Source: Natrinema soli (GTDB taxonomy: Archaea > Halobacteriota > Halobacteria > Halobacteriales > Natrialbaceae). Taken from it: a DNA stretch of 11,531 bases. Position 1 is the first letter of the stretch; every line of letters starts with the position of its first letter. Shown in pieces: positions 1 through 5,994 of the stretch. The notes under the pieces were generated by a model. That model was not told where the DNA came from. It worked only from the letters and a program-made list of their open reading frames with translations, and searched no databases. The stretch spans positions 1 to 11,531 of the forward strand of contig NZ_JAQIVI010000260.1 of the NCBI RefSeq assembly GCF_028618695.1, given 5' to 3'. Both the position numbers and the translations under genes were made by a program.

Positions 1-54
1 CCATCTGTACGGCGGACCGCAGGGGTAGGATCCTCATTTCCTTCGGACGTATTC

Positions 55-86
55 ATAAGCCTTCAGAGGTACATAACCCCTTCGGA
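55..86 (+). promoter_or_regulatory. TATA-like motif copies A and B
   Basis: Two closely spaced motifs. ATAA at 55-58 is followed after six bases by AGAG (degenerate copy A). ATAA at 73-76 is followed after six bases by CGGA at 83-86 (copy B). In copy B the CGGA lies inside a 13-bp dyad at 81-93 (TTCGGA-C-TCCGAA). Copy B shares the exact spacing of the copies near 170, 251 and 457. Promoter function is inferred only. Confidence 0.35.
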
Positions 87-153
87 CTCCGAATCGTCCG
101 CGACGACACGGCGTATCCAAACGCCCCGTCGCCACATCTTCGTGTTCACATCC

Positions 154-186
154 GAATGCCCTCGAACGTATAAGGGCGTCGGATCG
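154..186 (+). repeat. Promoter-like 33-bp repeat, copy C
   Basis: This segment matches 235-267 at about 26 of 33 positions. It contains TATAA at 169-173, CGGA at 180-183, and GCCC (158-161) facing GGGC (174-177), so a short inverted repeat brackets the TATA-like box. An imperfect stem-loop (189-217) follows where a transcript start would be expected. A basal archaeal promoter with an operator-like dyad is the simplest reading, but this is inference. Confidence 0.45.
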
Positions 187-188
187 CC

Positions 189-217
189 CCCACGCCGGAA
201 ACCGCAGCCGGCGGGGG
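189..217. other. Imperfect stem-loop after copy C
   Basis: Bases 189-198 pair with 208-217 (nine pairs of ten, with an A/G mismatch at 192/214) around a nine-base loop. It starts about 15 nt after the ATAA of copy C, so it would cover the predicted transcript start or the first bases of a transcript. Confidence 0.5.
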
Positions 218-234
218 TGTGTACGATCACAACT

Positions 235-267
235 GAACGCCCAGGCACGTATAAGGGCTCCGGATCA
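235..267 (+). repeat. Promoter-like 33-bp repeat, copy D
   Basis: Second copy of the element at 154-186, starting 81 bp downstream. TATAA is at 250-254 and CGGA at 261-264. GCCC (239-242) and GGGC (255-258) again bracket the TATA-like box at the same spacing. A perfect hairpin follows at 268-292. The conserved core and conserved bracket suggest selection, but function is not shown. Confidence 0.45.
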
Positions 268-292
268 TCGCGACCGGCAGTTCCGGTCGCGA
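268..292. other. Perfect 10-bp stem-loop after copy D
   Basis: TCGCGACCGG (268-277) is followed by a five-base loop and its exact reverse complement (283-292). It begins 13 nt after the ATAA of copy D, nearly the same offset as the stem after copy C. No T-run follows, so it does not look like a typical archaeal terminator. Confidence 0.6.
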
Positions 293-372
293 CCATCGTC
301 GTGTGGAGCCCTCGAGTACGCAGTCTCTCGTCGGATTGACCCGACGAGGTGTCCGAGGACGGATGTGATTCC

Positions 373-402
373 TTCCTCCGTGCCGGGTTGCGGCCGGAGG
401 GA
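373..402. other. Long bulged stem-loop
   Basis: Bases 373-380 pair with 395-402 (one G-T pair) and 382-385 pair with 391-394. This gives about 12 base pairs with a single bulged T at 381 and a five-base loop. It directly abuts the hairpin at 403-423. It could be a structured RNA element or a protein-binding dyad. Confidence 0.55.
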
Positions 403-423
403 ACGTGGCGGCGTGCGCCACGT
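403..423. other. Perfect 8-bp stem-loop
   Basis: ACGTGGCG (403-410) pairs exactly with CGCCACGT (416-423) around a five-base loop. With the preceding hairpin it forms two strong stems in series with no unpaired base between them. Confidence 0.6.
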
Positions 424-451
424 CGTTCGCATTACAATCAGATGCCGGGTG

Positions 452-470
452 TACATATAAGACCGTCGGA
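452..470 (+). promoter_or_regulatory. Promoter-like motif, copy E
   Basis: ACATATAAG spans 453-461, with ATAA at 457-460 and CGGA at 467-470 after six bases, matching the other copies. It lacks the GCCC/GGGC bracket of copies C and D. A 7-bp stem-loop follows at 479-495. The motif lies about 300 bp upstream of the HTH start, so a transcript from here to that gene would carry an unusually long leader for this group. Confidence 0.4.
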
Positions 471-478
471 CGAGACCT

Positions 479-495
479 GTATCGGAACCCGATAC
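479..495. other. 7-bp stem-loop after copy E
   Basis: GTATCGG (479-485) and CCGATAC (489-495) form a perfect stem with a three-base loop, about 19 nt after the ATAA of copy E. This is the third TATA-like motif in the region followed by a hairpin at a similar distance. Confidence 0.5.
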
Positions 496-521
496 CATGC
501 CACGGTTTTCCACGAAAACAT

Positions 522-536
522 AGTGTCAATAACACT
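522..536. other. Small AT-rich dyad
   Basis: AGTGT (522-526) and ACACT (532-536) form an inverted repeat with a five-base spacer, in the most AT-rich patch of the region. It could be a small operator, but this is weak evidence. Confidence 0.25.
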
Positions 537-733
537 GATAAGTGCGATAGCTGCTCGAGCGAGCGGAACCAGTCTCGAGAATGTCACGCGGGCGGAGGTC
601 GGCCGATCATCCCACCCTTGCAGGTGCGGTCTGGCCGAATGATACCCGCGTGGGTCGCACTCGAGCGCGCACGCGCAAGAAGGCTTCGTGTCGAGAGTTC
701 CCGAGCGAGGGATAGAGACGCGCATCGATGCCG

Positions 734-760
734 ATAAACCACGTGCGTTGCAAGGGGGAG
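734..760 (+). promoter_or_regulatory. Probable promoter and RBS of the HTH gene
   Basis: ATAAA at 734-738 lies about 30 nt before the ATG at 765, a normal position for a haloarchaeal TATA box with a very short leader. A purine-rich GGGGGAG at 754-760 lies four bases before the start and could act as a weak ribosome binding site. The two readings (leaderless, or short leader with RBS) cannot be separated here. Confidence 0.45.
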
Positions 761-764
761 ACGA

Positions 765-1142
765 ATGGTCCGGGACCCGTTCGCTTCGGAGTCGACGCCG
801 TCCGCCGAGGAGATCTGCTCTGCGCTGGACGATCCCGACTGCCGTGAGATCATCCGGAATCTCGAGGAGCCGATGACTGCATCGGAGCTATCGAAGCGGT
901 GTGAGATCCCGCAATCGACGCTGTACCGGAAACTCGAGTTGTTGACCGAGTCGACGTTACTCGAGGAGTCGACCGAGATTCGACAGGACGGTCACCACGC
1001 GAGCAAGTACTCGGTCGCGTTCGACGAGATCACGCTCGGGCTGGACGAGGATCGGTCGCTGTCGATCGATATCGAGCGACCGGCCCGGACGGCGGACGAA
1101 CGGCTCGCAGAGCTGTGGTCGGAGGTGCGAAAGGAAACATGA
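765..1142 (+). CDS. Small winged-HTH transcriptional regulator
   Basis: This 125-residue acidic protein is a predicted DNA-binding regulator in the cytoplasm. A winged helix-turn-helix spans roughly residues 20-85: helices at 24-34 and 38-46, a probable recognition helix at 49-60 (PQSTLYRKLELL), and a wing at 66-84 containing the conserved-looking HHASKY. This is the ArsR/MarR-like layout common in haloarchaea. The C-terminal 40 residues are acidic, end in a predicted helix, and might dimerise. It overlaps the downstream membrane-protein gene by four bases (ATGA), so the two are surely co-transcribed and translationally coupled. I infer that the membrane partner senses or is controlled by the regulator. 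Its DNA target and signal are unknown; autoregulation through the upstream array is possible but not shown. Confidence 0.82.
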   Translation: MVRDPFASESTPSAEEICSALDDPDCREIIRNLEEPMTASELSKRCEIPQSTLYRKLELLTESTLLEESTEIRQDGHHASKYSVAFDEITLGLDEDRSLSIDIERPARTADERLAELWSEVRKET

Positions 1143-1435
1143 ATCTAATTCCGACGGGGCCAACCGAGACGATGCTCGCGCTGGCGGTCGTCAAGACGCT
1201 CGTTCTCGTGGTCGGGGGTGTCATCACGTACTTCGCATTCAAGGCGTATCGGCGGACCCGACAGCGGGCGCTGGGGTATCTCGCGGCCGGATTCGGACTC
1301 GTCACGCTCGGCTTGGTACTCGCCGGGATGTTGTACGAACTCCTCGAGGTCGATCTCGCGACCGGAGTCCTGCTCGAGAGCCTGCTTGTCCTGGCCGGAT
1401 TCCTCGTAATCGCGTATTCGCTGTACGTGCAGTAA
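1139..1435 (+). CDS. Three-helix membrane protein, DUF7521 type
   Basis: This 98-residue hydrophobic protein has three predicted membrane helices at about 10-34, 45-66 and 73-96, and a positively charged loop (YRRTRQR, 37-43) that should face the cytoplasm. I recognise it as resembling the haloarchaeal DUF7521 family, which is often paired with a small HTH gene; no biochemical function is known to me. I chose the ATG at 1139 rather than an earlier start at 1115, because it gives the ATGA overlap with the HTH stop, has GGAGGTG at 1121-1127 at good spacing, and starts just before the first helix. The pairing suggests a membrane sensor or modulator of the regulator, which is inference. Confidence 0.8.
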   Translation: MNLIPTGPTETMLALAVVKTLVLVVGGVITYFAFKAYRRTRQRALGYLAAGFGLVTLGLVLAGMLYELLEVDLATGVLLESLLVLAGFLVIAYSLYVQ

Positions 1436-1568
1436 CGAGCGCGAGCGCCGATCAATAGAAGGCGGACTCGGGGTGTGAAGACGGACTCGAGGCGAAAGCG
1501 ACGCGGAACGGACTCTTCGTGCCGCCTCGATGAGGAAGAGGAAACAGTAGATTGCCATCGTGGCAACG

Positions 1569-1752
1569 GGGAATTACCACGCCCACCCCAGTCGATTCGT
1601 TCGCTGCTCACGGTTCCCATCGGTCACCCTTCGCTATCGAGGGATTCACTCCGTTCATCCCTCGCACCGCTCACTCATCCCTCGCACGGAGTCGTCCTGC
1701 GGTTCGCTGTCGGCGAACCGCAAGCCAGCGCGCGCCATGGTGGATTACCAAA
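1569..1752. repeat. Repeat-rich intergenic element, possible MITE-like sequence
   Basis: The segment is bounded by near-identical 9-mers, GAATTACCA (1570-1578) and GGATTACCA (1742-1750). Inside are a 13-bp direct repeat TCATCCCTCGCAC (1655-1667 and 1675-1687), an inverted CGAGGGAT/ATCCCTCG pair (1638-1645 and 1657-1664), and a perfect 10-bp hairpin (1698-1722). From memory, similar segments with a GCGCGCGCCA-like end recur between genes in several Natrialbales genomes, which would fit a small non-coding mobile or palindromic repeat. I cannot confirm copy number. It encodes no transposase. Confidence 0.35.
1698..1722. terminator. Perfect 10-bp stem-loop between convergent genes
   Basis: TGCGGTTCGC (1698-1707) pairs with GCGAACCGCA (1713-1722) around a five-base loop. 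It lies between two convergent transcription units, so it may help to end or stabilise either mRNA. It lacks the T-run usual for archaeal termination, so the terminator label is tentative; it may simply be part of the repeat element. Confidence 0.3.
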
Positions 1753-1804
1753 TAGCGCGACGCGGCGGATCGTGGCCGTCACGTCGTCGGTACGAATCAA
1801 GCCG

Positions 1805-3268
1805 TCATCGATTCAGGGTGTGAATCGCGTGTCCGAGCGCGTTCTCGGCGGCTTCCATCACCGATTCCGAGAGTGTCGGATGGGCGTGGACCGTCGCGGC
1901 GACGTCCTCGAGCGTCGCGCCGAGTTCGATCGCGAGGCCGAGTTCGGCGATCAGTTCCGAGGCTTCGGGGCCGACGATCGAGGCGCCGAGGACGTAGCCG
2001 TCCGAATCGTCGGCGACGATTTTTACGAAGCCGTCCGAGTCGCCGGTCGTCAGCGCGCGGCCGCTGGCCCGGAACGGGAACTGCCCGGTCACGGCGTCGA
2101 AGCCGGCTTCTTCGGCCTCGGACTCAGTCATTCCGACGGTGGCGATTTCGGGATCGGTGAAGACGACTGCGGGGATCGCCTGGTGGTCGAGGGCCGCGGG
2201 CTCGCCGGCGATCACCTCGGCGGCGACCTTCCCCTCCGCGCTGCCTTTGTGTGCGAGCATCGGTTCGCCGGCGACGTCGCCGACGGCGAAGATGTGGTCG
2301 ACGTTCGTGCGTGCGCGCGAATCGGTCTCGATGAAGCCGCGGTCGTCGGTTTCGATCCCGGCTTCCTCGAGATCGAGCGTCTCGGAGACGGGAGACCGGC
2401 CGACGACCACGAGGACGGTCTCGACGTCGAGTTCGAGGCGTTCCGCTTCGATCGCCTCGGTGCTTCCCCCATTCGCTGCGGCGCCGTCGACCGGCTCGGC
2501 GACGACGCGGATGCCGTTACCCGGCTCGTACCACTCGGAGGCGGTGTACCCGAAGTGAAAGTCGATCCCGAGGGCCTCGGCTCGCTGTTTGACCGGTCGT
2601 GTGAGGTCGTCGTCGTAGCCCGGCAGGATCGAGTCGAGCATCTCGACGACGGTCACGTCGGTGCCGAGTTTGGCGAAGACGCTCGCCAGTTCCATCCCGA
2701 TGTAGCCCCCGCCGACGACGACCATCGAGTCGGGGACGGAATCGAGTGCGAGCGCCTGTCGCGAGTTCAGTACGGGCTCGTCGTCGAACGAGAAGTCGGG
2801 AATCGAGATGGGGCGCGAGCCAGTCGCCACGATGGCGTTCTCGAACTCGAGGGTCTCCGAGCCCTGGCCCTCGCCGCTGTGGGAGACGCGGACGGTGTTC
2901 TCGTCCGCGAATCGGGCGGTGCCCTCGAGCAGGGTGACCTGATTCGCCTTGCAGAGCTTCTCGACGCCGCTCGTGAGCTGATCGACGACGCCGTCCTTCC
3001 AGTCCATCATCCCGGCGAGGTCGATCGCGGGGTCGGCGTGGATCCCCATCTCCTCGGCGGCGGCGGCCTCGTGGGCGACGTCGGTCGCGGTAATCAGCGC
3101 TTTCGAGGGGATGCAGCCGTAGTTCAGGCAGGTCCCTCCGTAGGCGTCTTTCTCGACGAGCGTGACGTCCAGATCGAGTTGGCCGGCGCGGATCGCGGCC
3201 ACGTAGCCGGCCGGGCCCGCGCCGATGATCAGTACGTCCGTTCCGGTGGTGACGTCTCCGACGACCAT
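1805..3268 (-). CDS. lpdA: Dihydrolipoyl dehydrogenase (E3)
   Basis: E3 reoxidises the dihydrolipoyl group of E2 and passes electrons through a disulfide and FAD to NAD+. The 487-residue length is normal. Visible motifs: FAD-binding GAGPAG (16-21) with acidic E39; redox disulfide C47/C52 in CLNYGC; ATGSRP (148-153); NAD-binding GGGYIG (186-191); second FAD motif GDVAG near 330; and C-terminal HPTLSE with the proton-relay His463 and Glu468. All catalytic residues are present. It is the last gene of the operon, 60 bp after E2; a GGAGG (3279-3283) ten bases before the ATG supports this start. In haloarchaea the same enzyme may also serve other lipoyl systems such as glycine cleavage, which I infer from family knowledge. 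Confidence 0.96.
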   Translation of the reverse strand: MVVGDVTTGTDVLIIGAGPAGYVAAIRAGQLDLDVTLVEKDAYGGTCLNYGCIPSKALITATDVAHEAAAAEEMGIHADPAIDLAGMMDWKDGVVDQLTSGVEKLCKANQVTLLEGTARFADENTVRVSHSGEGQGSETLEFENAIVATGSRPISIPDFSFDDEPVLNSRQALALDSVPDSMVVVGGGYIGMELASVFAKLGTDVTVVEMLDSILPGYDDDLTRPVKQRAEALGIDFHFGYTASEWYEPGNGIRVVAEPVDGAAANGGSTEAIEAERLELDVETVLVVVGRSPVSETLDLEEAGIETDDRGFIETDSRARTNVDHIFAVGDVAGEPMLAHKGSAEGKVAAEVIAGEPAALDHQAIPAVVFTDPEIATVGMTESEAEEAGFDAVTGQFPFRASGRALTTGDSDGFVKIVADDSDGYVLGASIVGPEASELIAELGLAIELGATLEDVAATVHAHPTLSESVMEAAENALGHAIHTLNR

Positions 3269-3328
3269 CGGTTACCGTCCTCCGTCGTGCGTGAAATGTG
3301 CGCTCATGTTCGGTAGGTTCGTCTTCGA

Positions 3329-4993
3329 TCACTCGAGCAATAGTAGGCCGGGGTTCTCGAGGTACTCCATGACGGTGTTCGTGAACCGGGCACCGACGGC
3401 TCCGTCGATCAGTCTGTGGTCGAACGACAGCGAGAGCGTCAGCACCGAGCGAGGTTCGATCGACTCATCGCCATTCTCGTCGATGACCACGCGGGGTTTG
3501 CGCTTGATCTCGCCGATCGCGAGGATCCCCGCCTCGGGGTAGTTGATGATCGGCGTGGCGTACTCGCCGCCGATGCCGCCGACGTTGGTGATCGTAAACG
3601 TCGACCCCTGCAGTTCGCCGGGGCTGATCGTCCGATCGCGGGCCTTCCGGACGAGTTCGTTCATCTCCGAGGAGAGCTGGAGCAGTCCCTTCCGATCGAC
3701 GTCGTCGACCACCGGCACCATCAGTCCGACGTCGGTCGCGGTTGCGACGCCGATGTTGTAGTAGTCGCGGTAGACGACCTCCTCGTTTGCCTCGTCGATG
3801 ACCGCGTTCATCTCGGGGTGTTCTTTCAGCGCCGCGACGACAGCCTTCATGATGAACGGCATGTAGGTCAGTCGAATGCCCCGCTCCTCGGCGCGCGGTT
3901 TGAGATCCTCGCGGACCCCCACGAGTTCGGTGACGTCGACCTCGTCGTGGTGGGTGACGTGGGGCGCGCTGTACTTCGACTCGACCATCGCCTCGGCGAT
4001 GCGCTTGCGGACGCCCCGGAACGGCTCGCGGCGTTCGCGCTCGCCCTCGGGGAAGTCGGTCCCCTTCGTCCCGGCCGATTCGCCTGCTTCGATCGCTTCC
4101 CTATCTGCTTCTTGCGCCTGACGCTGTGCCTCGGCGTACTCCCGAACTGCGTCTGGCGAGACAAATGCCTCGCCGTCGCGCTCTTCGGTCGCCGGGACGG
4201 CGTCGATGTCGACGCCCTCCTCCTCGGCCATCCGCCGGGTCGCCGGTGCGGCCAGCGTCTTGTCGCGGTCGGCAGATTCGACCTGTGCCGGCGTCTCGGT
4301 CCGCTGTGGACTCGAGACCCCGGTCGCGCTCTCGGTCGCCGTTTCCCCGGTGGAATCGGTATCTTCACTCGTACCGATCGGATCGCCGGATCCGGAGGTC
4401 CCCTTGCCGGATGACGGTTCGGCGGTCCGTTGGTGCGTCTGAGCCGTTGGGTCACTGGATCGGCCGCCCATCGCTACCTGCACGTCGGCCGCGGTGATCC
4501 GACCGCCGGGACCGCTGCCCTGAATTTGCGAGAGATCGATTCCCTGTTCGCGAGCCATGCGACGGACGCGCGGCGGTGCGAAGAAACGGTCGTCGGGCGG
4601 CGCGACCTCCTCCGTATCCGCTCCGGTCGCGCCGGGGCTGCCAGCGGCTTCGTCACTTGCGGCCTGTTGCTCGCTCGGTTCGTCGACGCCGGCGGGTTCG
4701 CTCGTCCGCTCTCGCTCCGATTCGGTCGGCTCTTCGGCCCCCTCATCTGCTTCGCCCGCAACGTCGAACGAGATGATGACGGTCCCGACGGGGACGATCT
4801 CGCCCGCCTCGACGTGTAACTCGCGGACGGTGCCGTCGACCGGCGCGGGAACCTCCACGAGCGCCTTGTCCGTCTCGACCTCCGCGACCGGCTGGTCCTC
4901 GGAGACCGTCTCGCCTTCCTCGACCAGCCACGAGACCAGTTCGCCCTCCGCGACTCCCTCGCCGACGTCCGGTAGTTCGAACTCTCTGACCAT
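3329..4993 (-). CDS. pdhC: 2-oxoacid dehydrogenase E2 (lipoyl acyltransferase)
   Basis: E2 is the core of the complex: its lipoyl arm takes the acyl group from E1 and transfers it to CoA. The order in 554 residues is: lipoyl domain (about 1-78) with lipoyl-lysine K43 in ETDKA; acidic Ser/Thr/Glu-rich linker (80-136); peripheral-subunit-binding domain (about 138-175) with APPRVRRMA and GSGPGGRIT; second linker (178-245); a second binding-like segment (about 247-287) with AAPATRRMA but without the GSGPGGRI loop; then the catalytic domain (about 324-554) with SFDHRLIDG, where H526 and D530 form the active site. The double binding segment and long linkers are the unusual parts. The start is one base after the E1-beta stop, with GGTGGAG just upstream. 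Substrate (pyruvate, branched-chain or other oxoacid) is not determined by sequence. Confidence 0.94.
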   Translation of the reverse strand: MVREFELPDVGEGVAEGELVSWLVEEGETVSEDQPVAEVETDKALVEVPAPVDGTVRELHVEAGEIVPVGTVIISFDVAGEADEGAEEPTESERERTSEPAGVDEPSEQQAASDEAAGSPGATGADTEEVAPPDDRFFAPPRVRRMAREQGIDLSQIQGSGPGGRITAADVQVAMGGRSSDPTAQTHQRTAEPSSGKGTSGSGDPIGTSEDTDSTGETATESATGVSSPQRTETPAQVESADRDKTLAAPATRRMAEEEGVDIDAVPATEERDGEAFVSPDAVREYAEAQRQAQEADREAIEAGESAGTKGTDFPEGERERREPFRGVRKRIAEAMVESKYSAPHVTHHDEVDVTELVGVREDLKPRAEERGIRLTYMPFIMKAVVAALKEHPEMNAVIDEANEEVVYRDYYNIGVATATDVGLMVPVVDDVDRKGLLQLSSEMNELVRKARDRTISPGELQGSTFTITNVGGIGGEYATPIINYPEAGILAIGEIKRKPRVVIDENGDESIEPRSVLTLSLSFDHRLIDGAVGARFTNTVMEYLENPGLLLLE

Positions 4994-4994
4994 G

Positions 4995-5990
4995 TTAGAA
5001 CTCCACCGCGTTTCTGATACCGTCCTCGATGCGCGCCGGCTCGGGCAGGTAGTAGTCCTCGAGCGCGTACAGCGGGAACGGCGTGTCGAAGCCCGTGATG
5101 CGCTCCACCGGCGCTTCCTGATACAGGAGCGATTCCTCCTGCAGGGTCGCGGTGATCTCGGCTCCCAGACCGCCCGTCTTGGGTGCCTCGTGGACGACGG
5201 CAGCGCGGCCGGTCTTCTCGAACGATTCGACGATGGTCTCCTCGTCCAGCGGGGACACCGTCCGCAGGTCGACCACCTCGGCGTCGATCCCCTCGTTCGC
5301 GAGGTTCTCCGCGGCCTCGAGCGTCGGCCGGGTCATCGCGCCCCACGTATAGACCGAAATATCTGAACCCTCGCGGCGGACGGCCGCCTCGCCGATGGGG
5401 ACCTCGTACGATTCGTTGGGGACTTCCTCGCGGAAGGCCCGGTAGATGAGCTTCGGCTCGAGGAAGAGCACCGGATCCGGGCTTCGGATGGCGCTGGTCA
5501 GCATTCCCTTGGTGTCGTAGGGGGTGGAAGGAATGACGACTTTGAGCCCGGGCTGGTGGACGAACATCGCCTCCGTCGACTCGGAGTGGTGTTCCGGCGC
5601 GCGGATCCCGCCACCGTAGGGAGCCCGAATAACCATGGGGCACGTGTATCGCCCGCGCGAGCGCGTTCGCAGGCGCGCCGCGTGCGAGACGATCTGGTCG
5701 AACGCGGGGTAGATGAAGCCCATGAACTGGATCTCGGGCACCGGCCGCATTCCGTAGGCGGCCATTCCGATCGCCGTCCCGACGATCCCCGACTCCGCGA
5801 GCGGCGTGTCGATCACGCGATTCTCGCCGAACTCGTCGTAGAGTCCCTCGGTCGCGCGGAAGACGCCGCCGTTCTTGCCGACGTCCTCTCCCATGACGAG
5901 GACGTCGTCGTCGCGCTCCATTTCGGTGTGCAACCCGTCCTGTACCGCCTGTACCAGCGTGAGGTTCTCTGATCCTGATTCTGCAGCCAT
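4995..5990 (-). CDS. pdhB: 2-oxoacid dehydrogenase E1, beta subunit
   Basis: This 331-residue subunit pairs with E1-alpha to form the thiamine-diphosphate decarboxylase that starts the reaction. Motifs fit the family: MGEDVGKNGGVFRAT (33-47), the conserved E66 in LAESGIVG that activates the cofactor, the active-site H135 in HHSES, and the C-terminal transketolase-type domain beginning near 200 (DISVYTWGAMT). The frame stays open upstream to 6200, but that part lies inside pdhA and reads as Arg/Ser/Thr-rich shadow sequence. I chose the ATG at 5990 because it is four bases after the pdhA stop, has GGAG at the correct distance, and gives the normal family length. It is tightly coupled to pdhA and to pdhC (one-base gap). 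Confidence 0.95.
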   Translation of the reverse strand: MAAESGSENLTLVQAVQDGLHTEMERDDDVLVMGEDVGKNGGVFRATEGLYDEFGENRVIDTPLAESGIVGTAIGMAAYGMRPVPEIQFMGFIYPAFDQIVSHAARLRTRSRGRYTCPMVIRAPYGGGIRAPEHHSESTEAMFVHQPGLKVVIPSTPYDTKGMLTSAIRSPDPVLFLEPKLIYRAFREEVPNESYEVPIGEAAVRREGSDISVYTWGAMTRPTLEAAENLANEGIDAEVVDLRTVSPLDEETIVESFEKTGRAAVVHEAPKTGGLGAEITATLQEESLLYQEAPVERITGFDTPFPLYALEDYYLPEPARIEDGIRNAVEF

Positions 5991-5994
5991 GGTA

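Larger units (their letters stand above)
1..764. other. Gene-free region with promoter-like motifs and hairpins
   Basis: I see no convincing protein gene here. The open frames on both strands (up to about 110 codons) overlap each other, are rich in Arg, Ser and Pro rather than the Asp/Glu of the neighbouring genes, and match no family I recognise. The stretch instead contains five TATA-like motifs on the + strand (four sharing ATAA, six bases, CGGA), at least five stem-loops and a small dyad. The last 30 bp are the probable promoter of the HTH gene. Whether the upstream motifs drive non-coding transcripts, tandem mRNA leaders, or nothing cannot be decided from sequence. Confidence 0.6.
1436..1804. 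other. Gene-free stretch between convergent units
   Basis: This 369-bp gap separates the end of the DUF7521-type gene (+) from the end of lpdA (-). I see no gene and no clear T-tract terminator on either strand. The right-hand two thirds (about 1569-1752) are a repeat-rich element described separately. Confidence 0.6.

Noticed and set aside
142..339. 65-codon + strand frame in the gene-free region with repeated TYKG
   Set aside because: The peptide repeat simply results from the duplicated promoter-like DNA element (copies C and D); it is not acidic like the real proteins here and has no start signals.
1..764. CRISPR array or tRNA gene in the repeat-containing left region
   Set aside because: The repeats are unevenly spaced (18 to about 206 bp) and imperfect, so not a CRISPR. 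I found no cloverleaf with tRNA-type T-loop and acceptor stem.
1475..3316. A 613-codon + strand open frame covering lpdA
   Set aside because: It is antisense to lpdA, whose every cofactor motif is intact. The frame is Gly/Arg/Val/Asp-rich shadow sequence produced by high-GC codon bias and matches no family.
3416..4414. Long + strand frame (332 codons) across pdhC
   Set aside because: It is antisense to the E2 catalytic domain and linker, with no recognisable domain; a typical mirror frame in high-GC haloarchaeal DNA.
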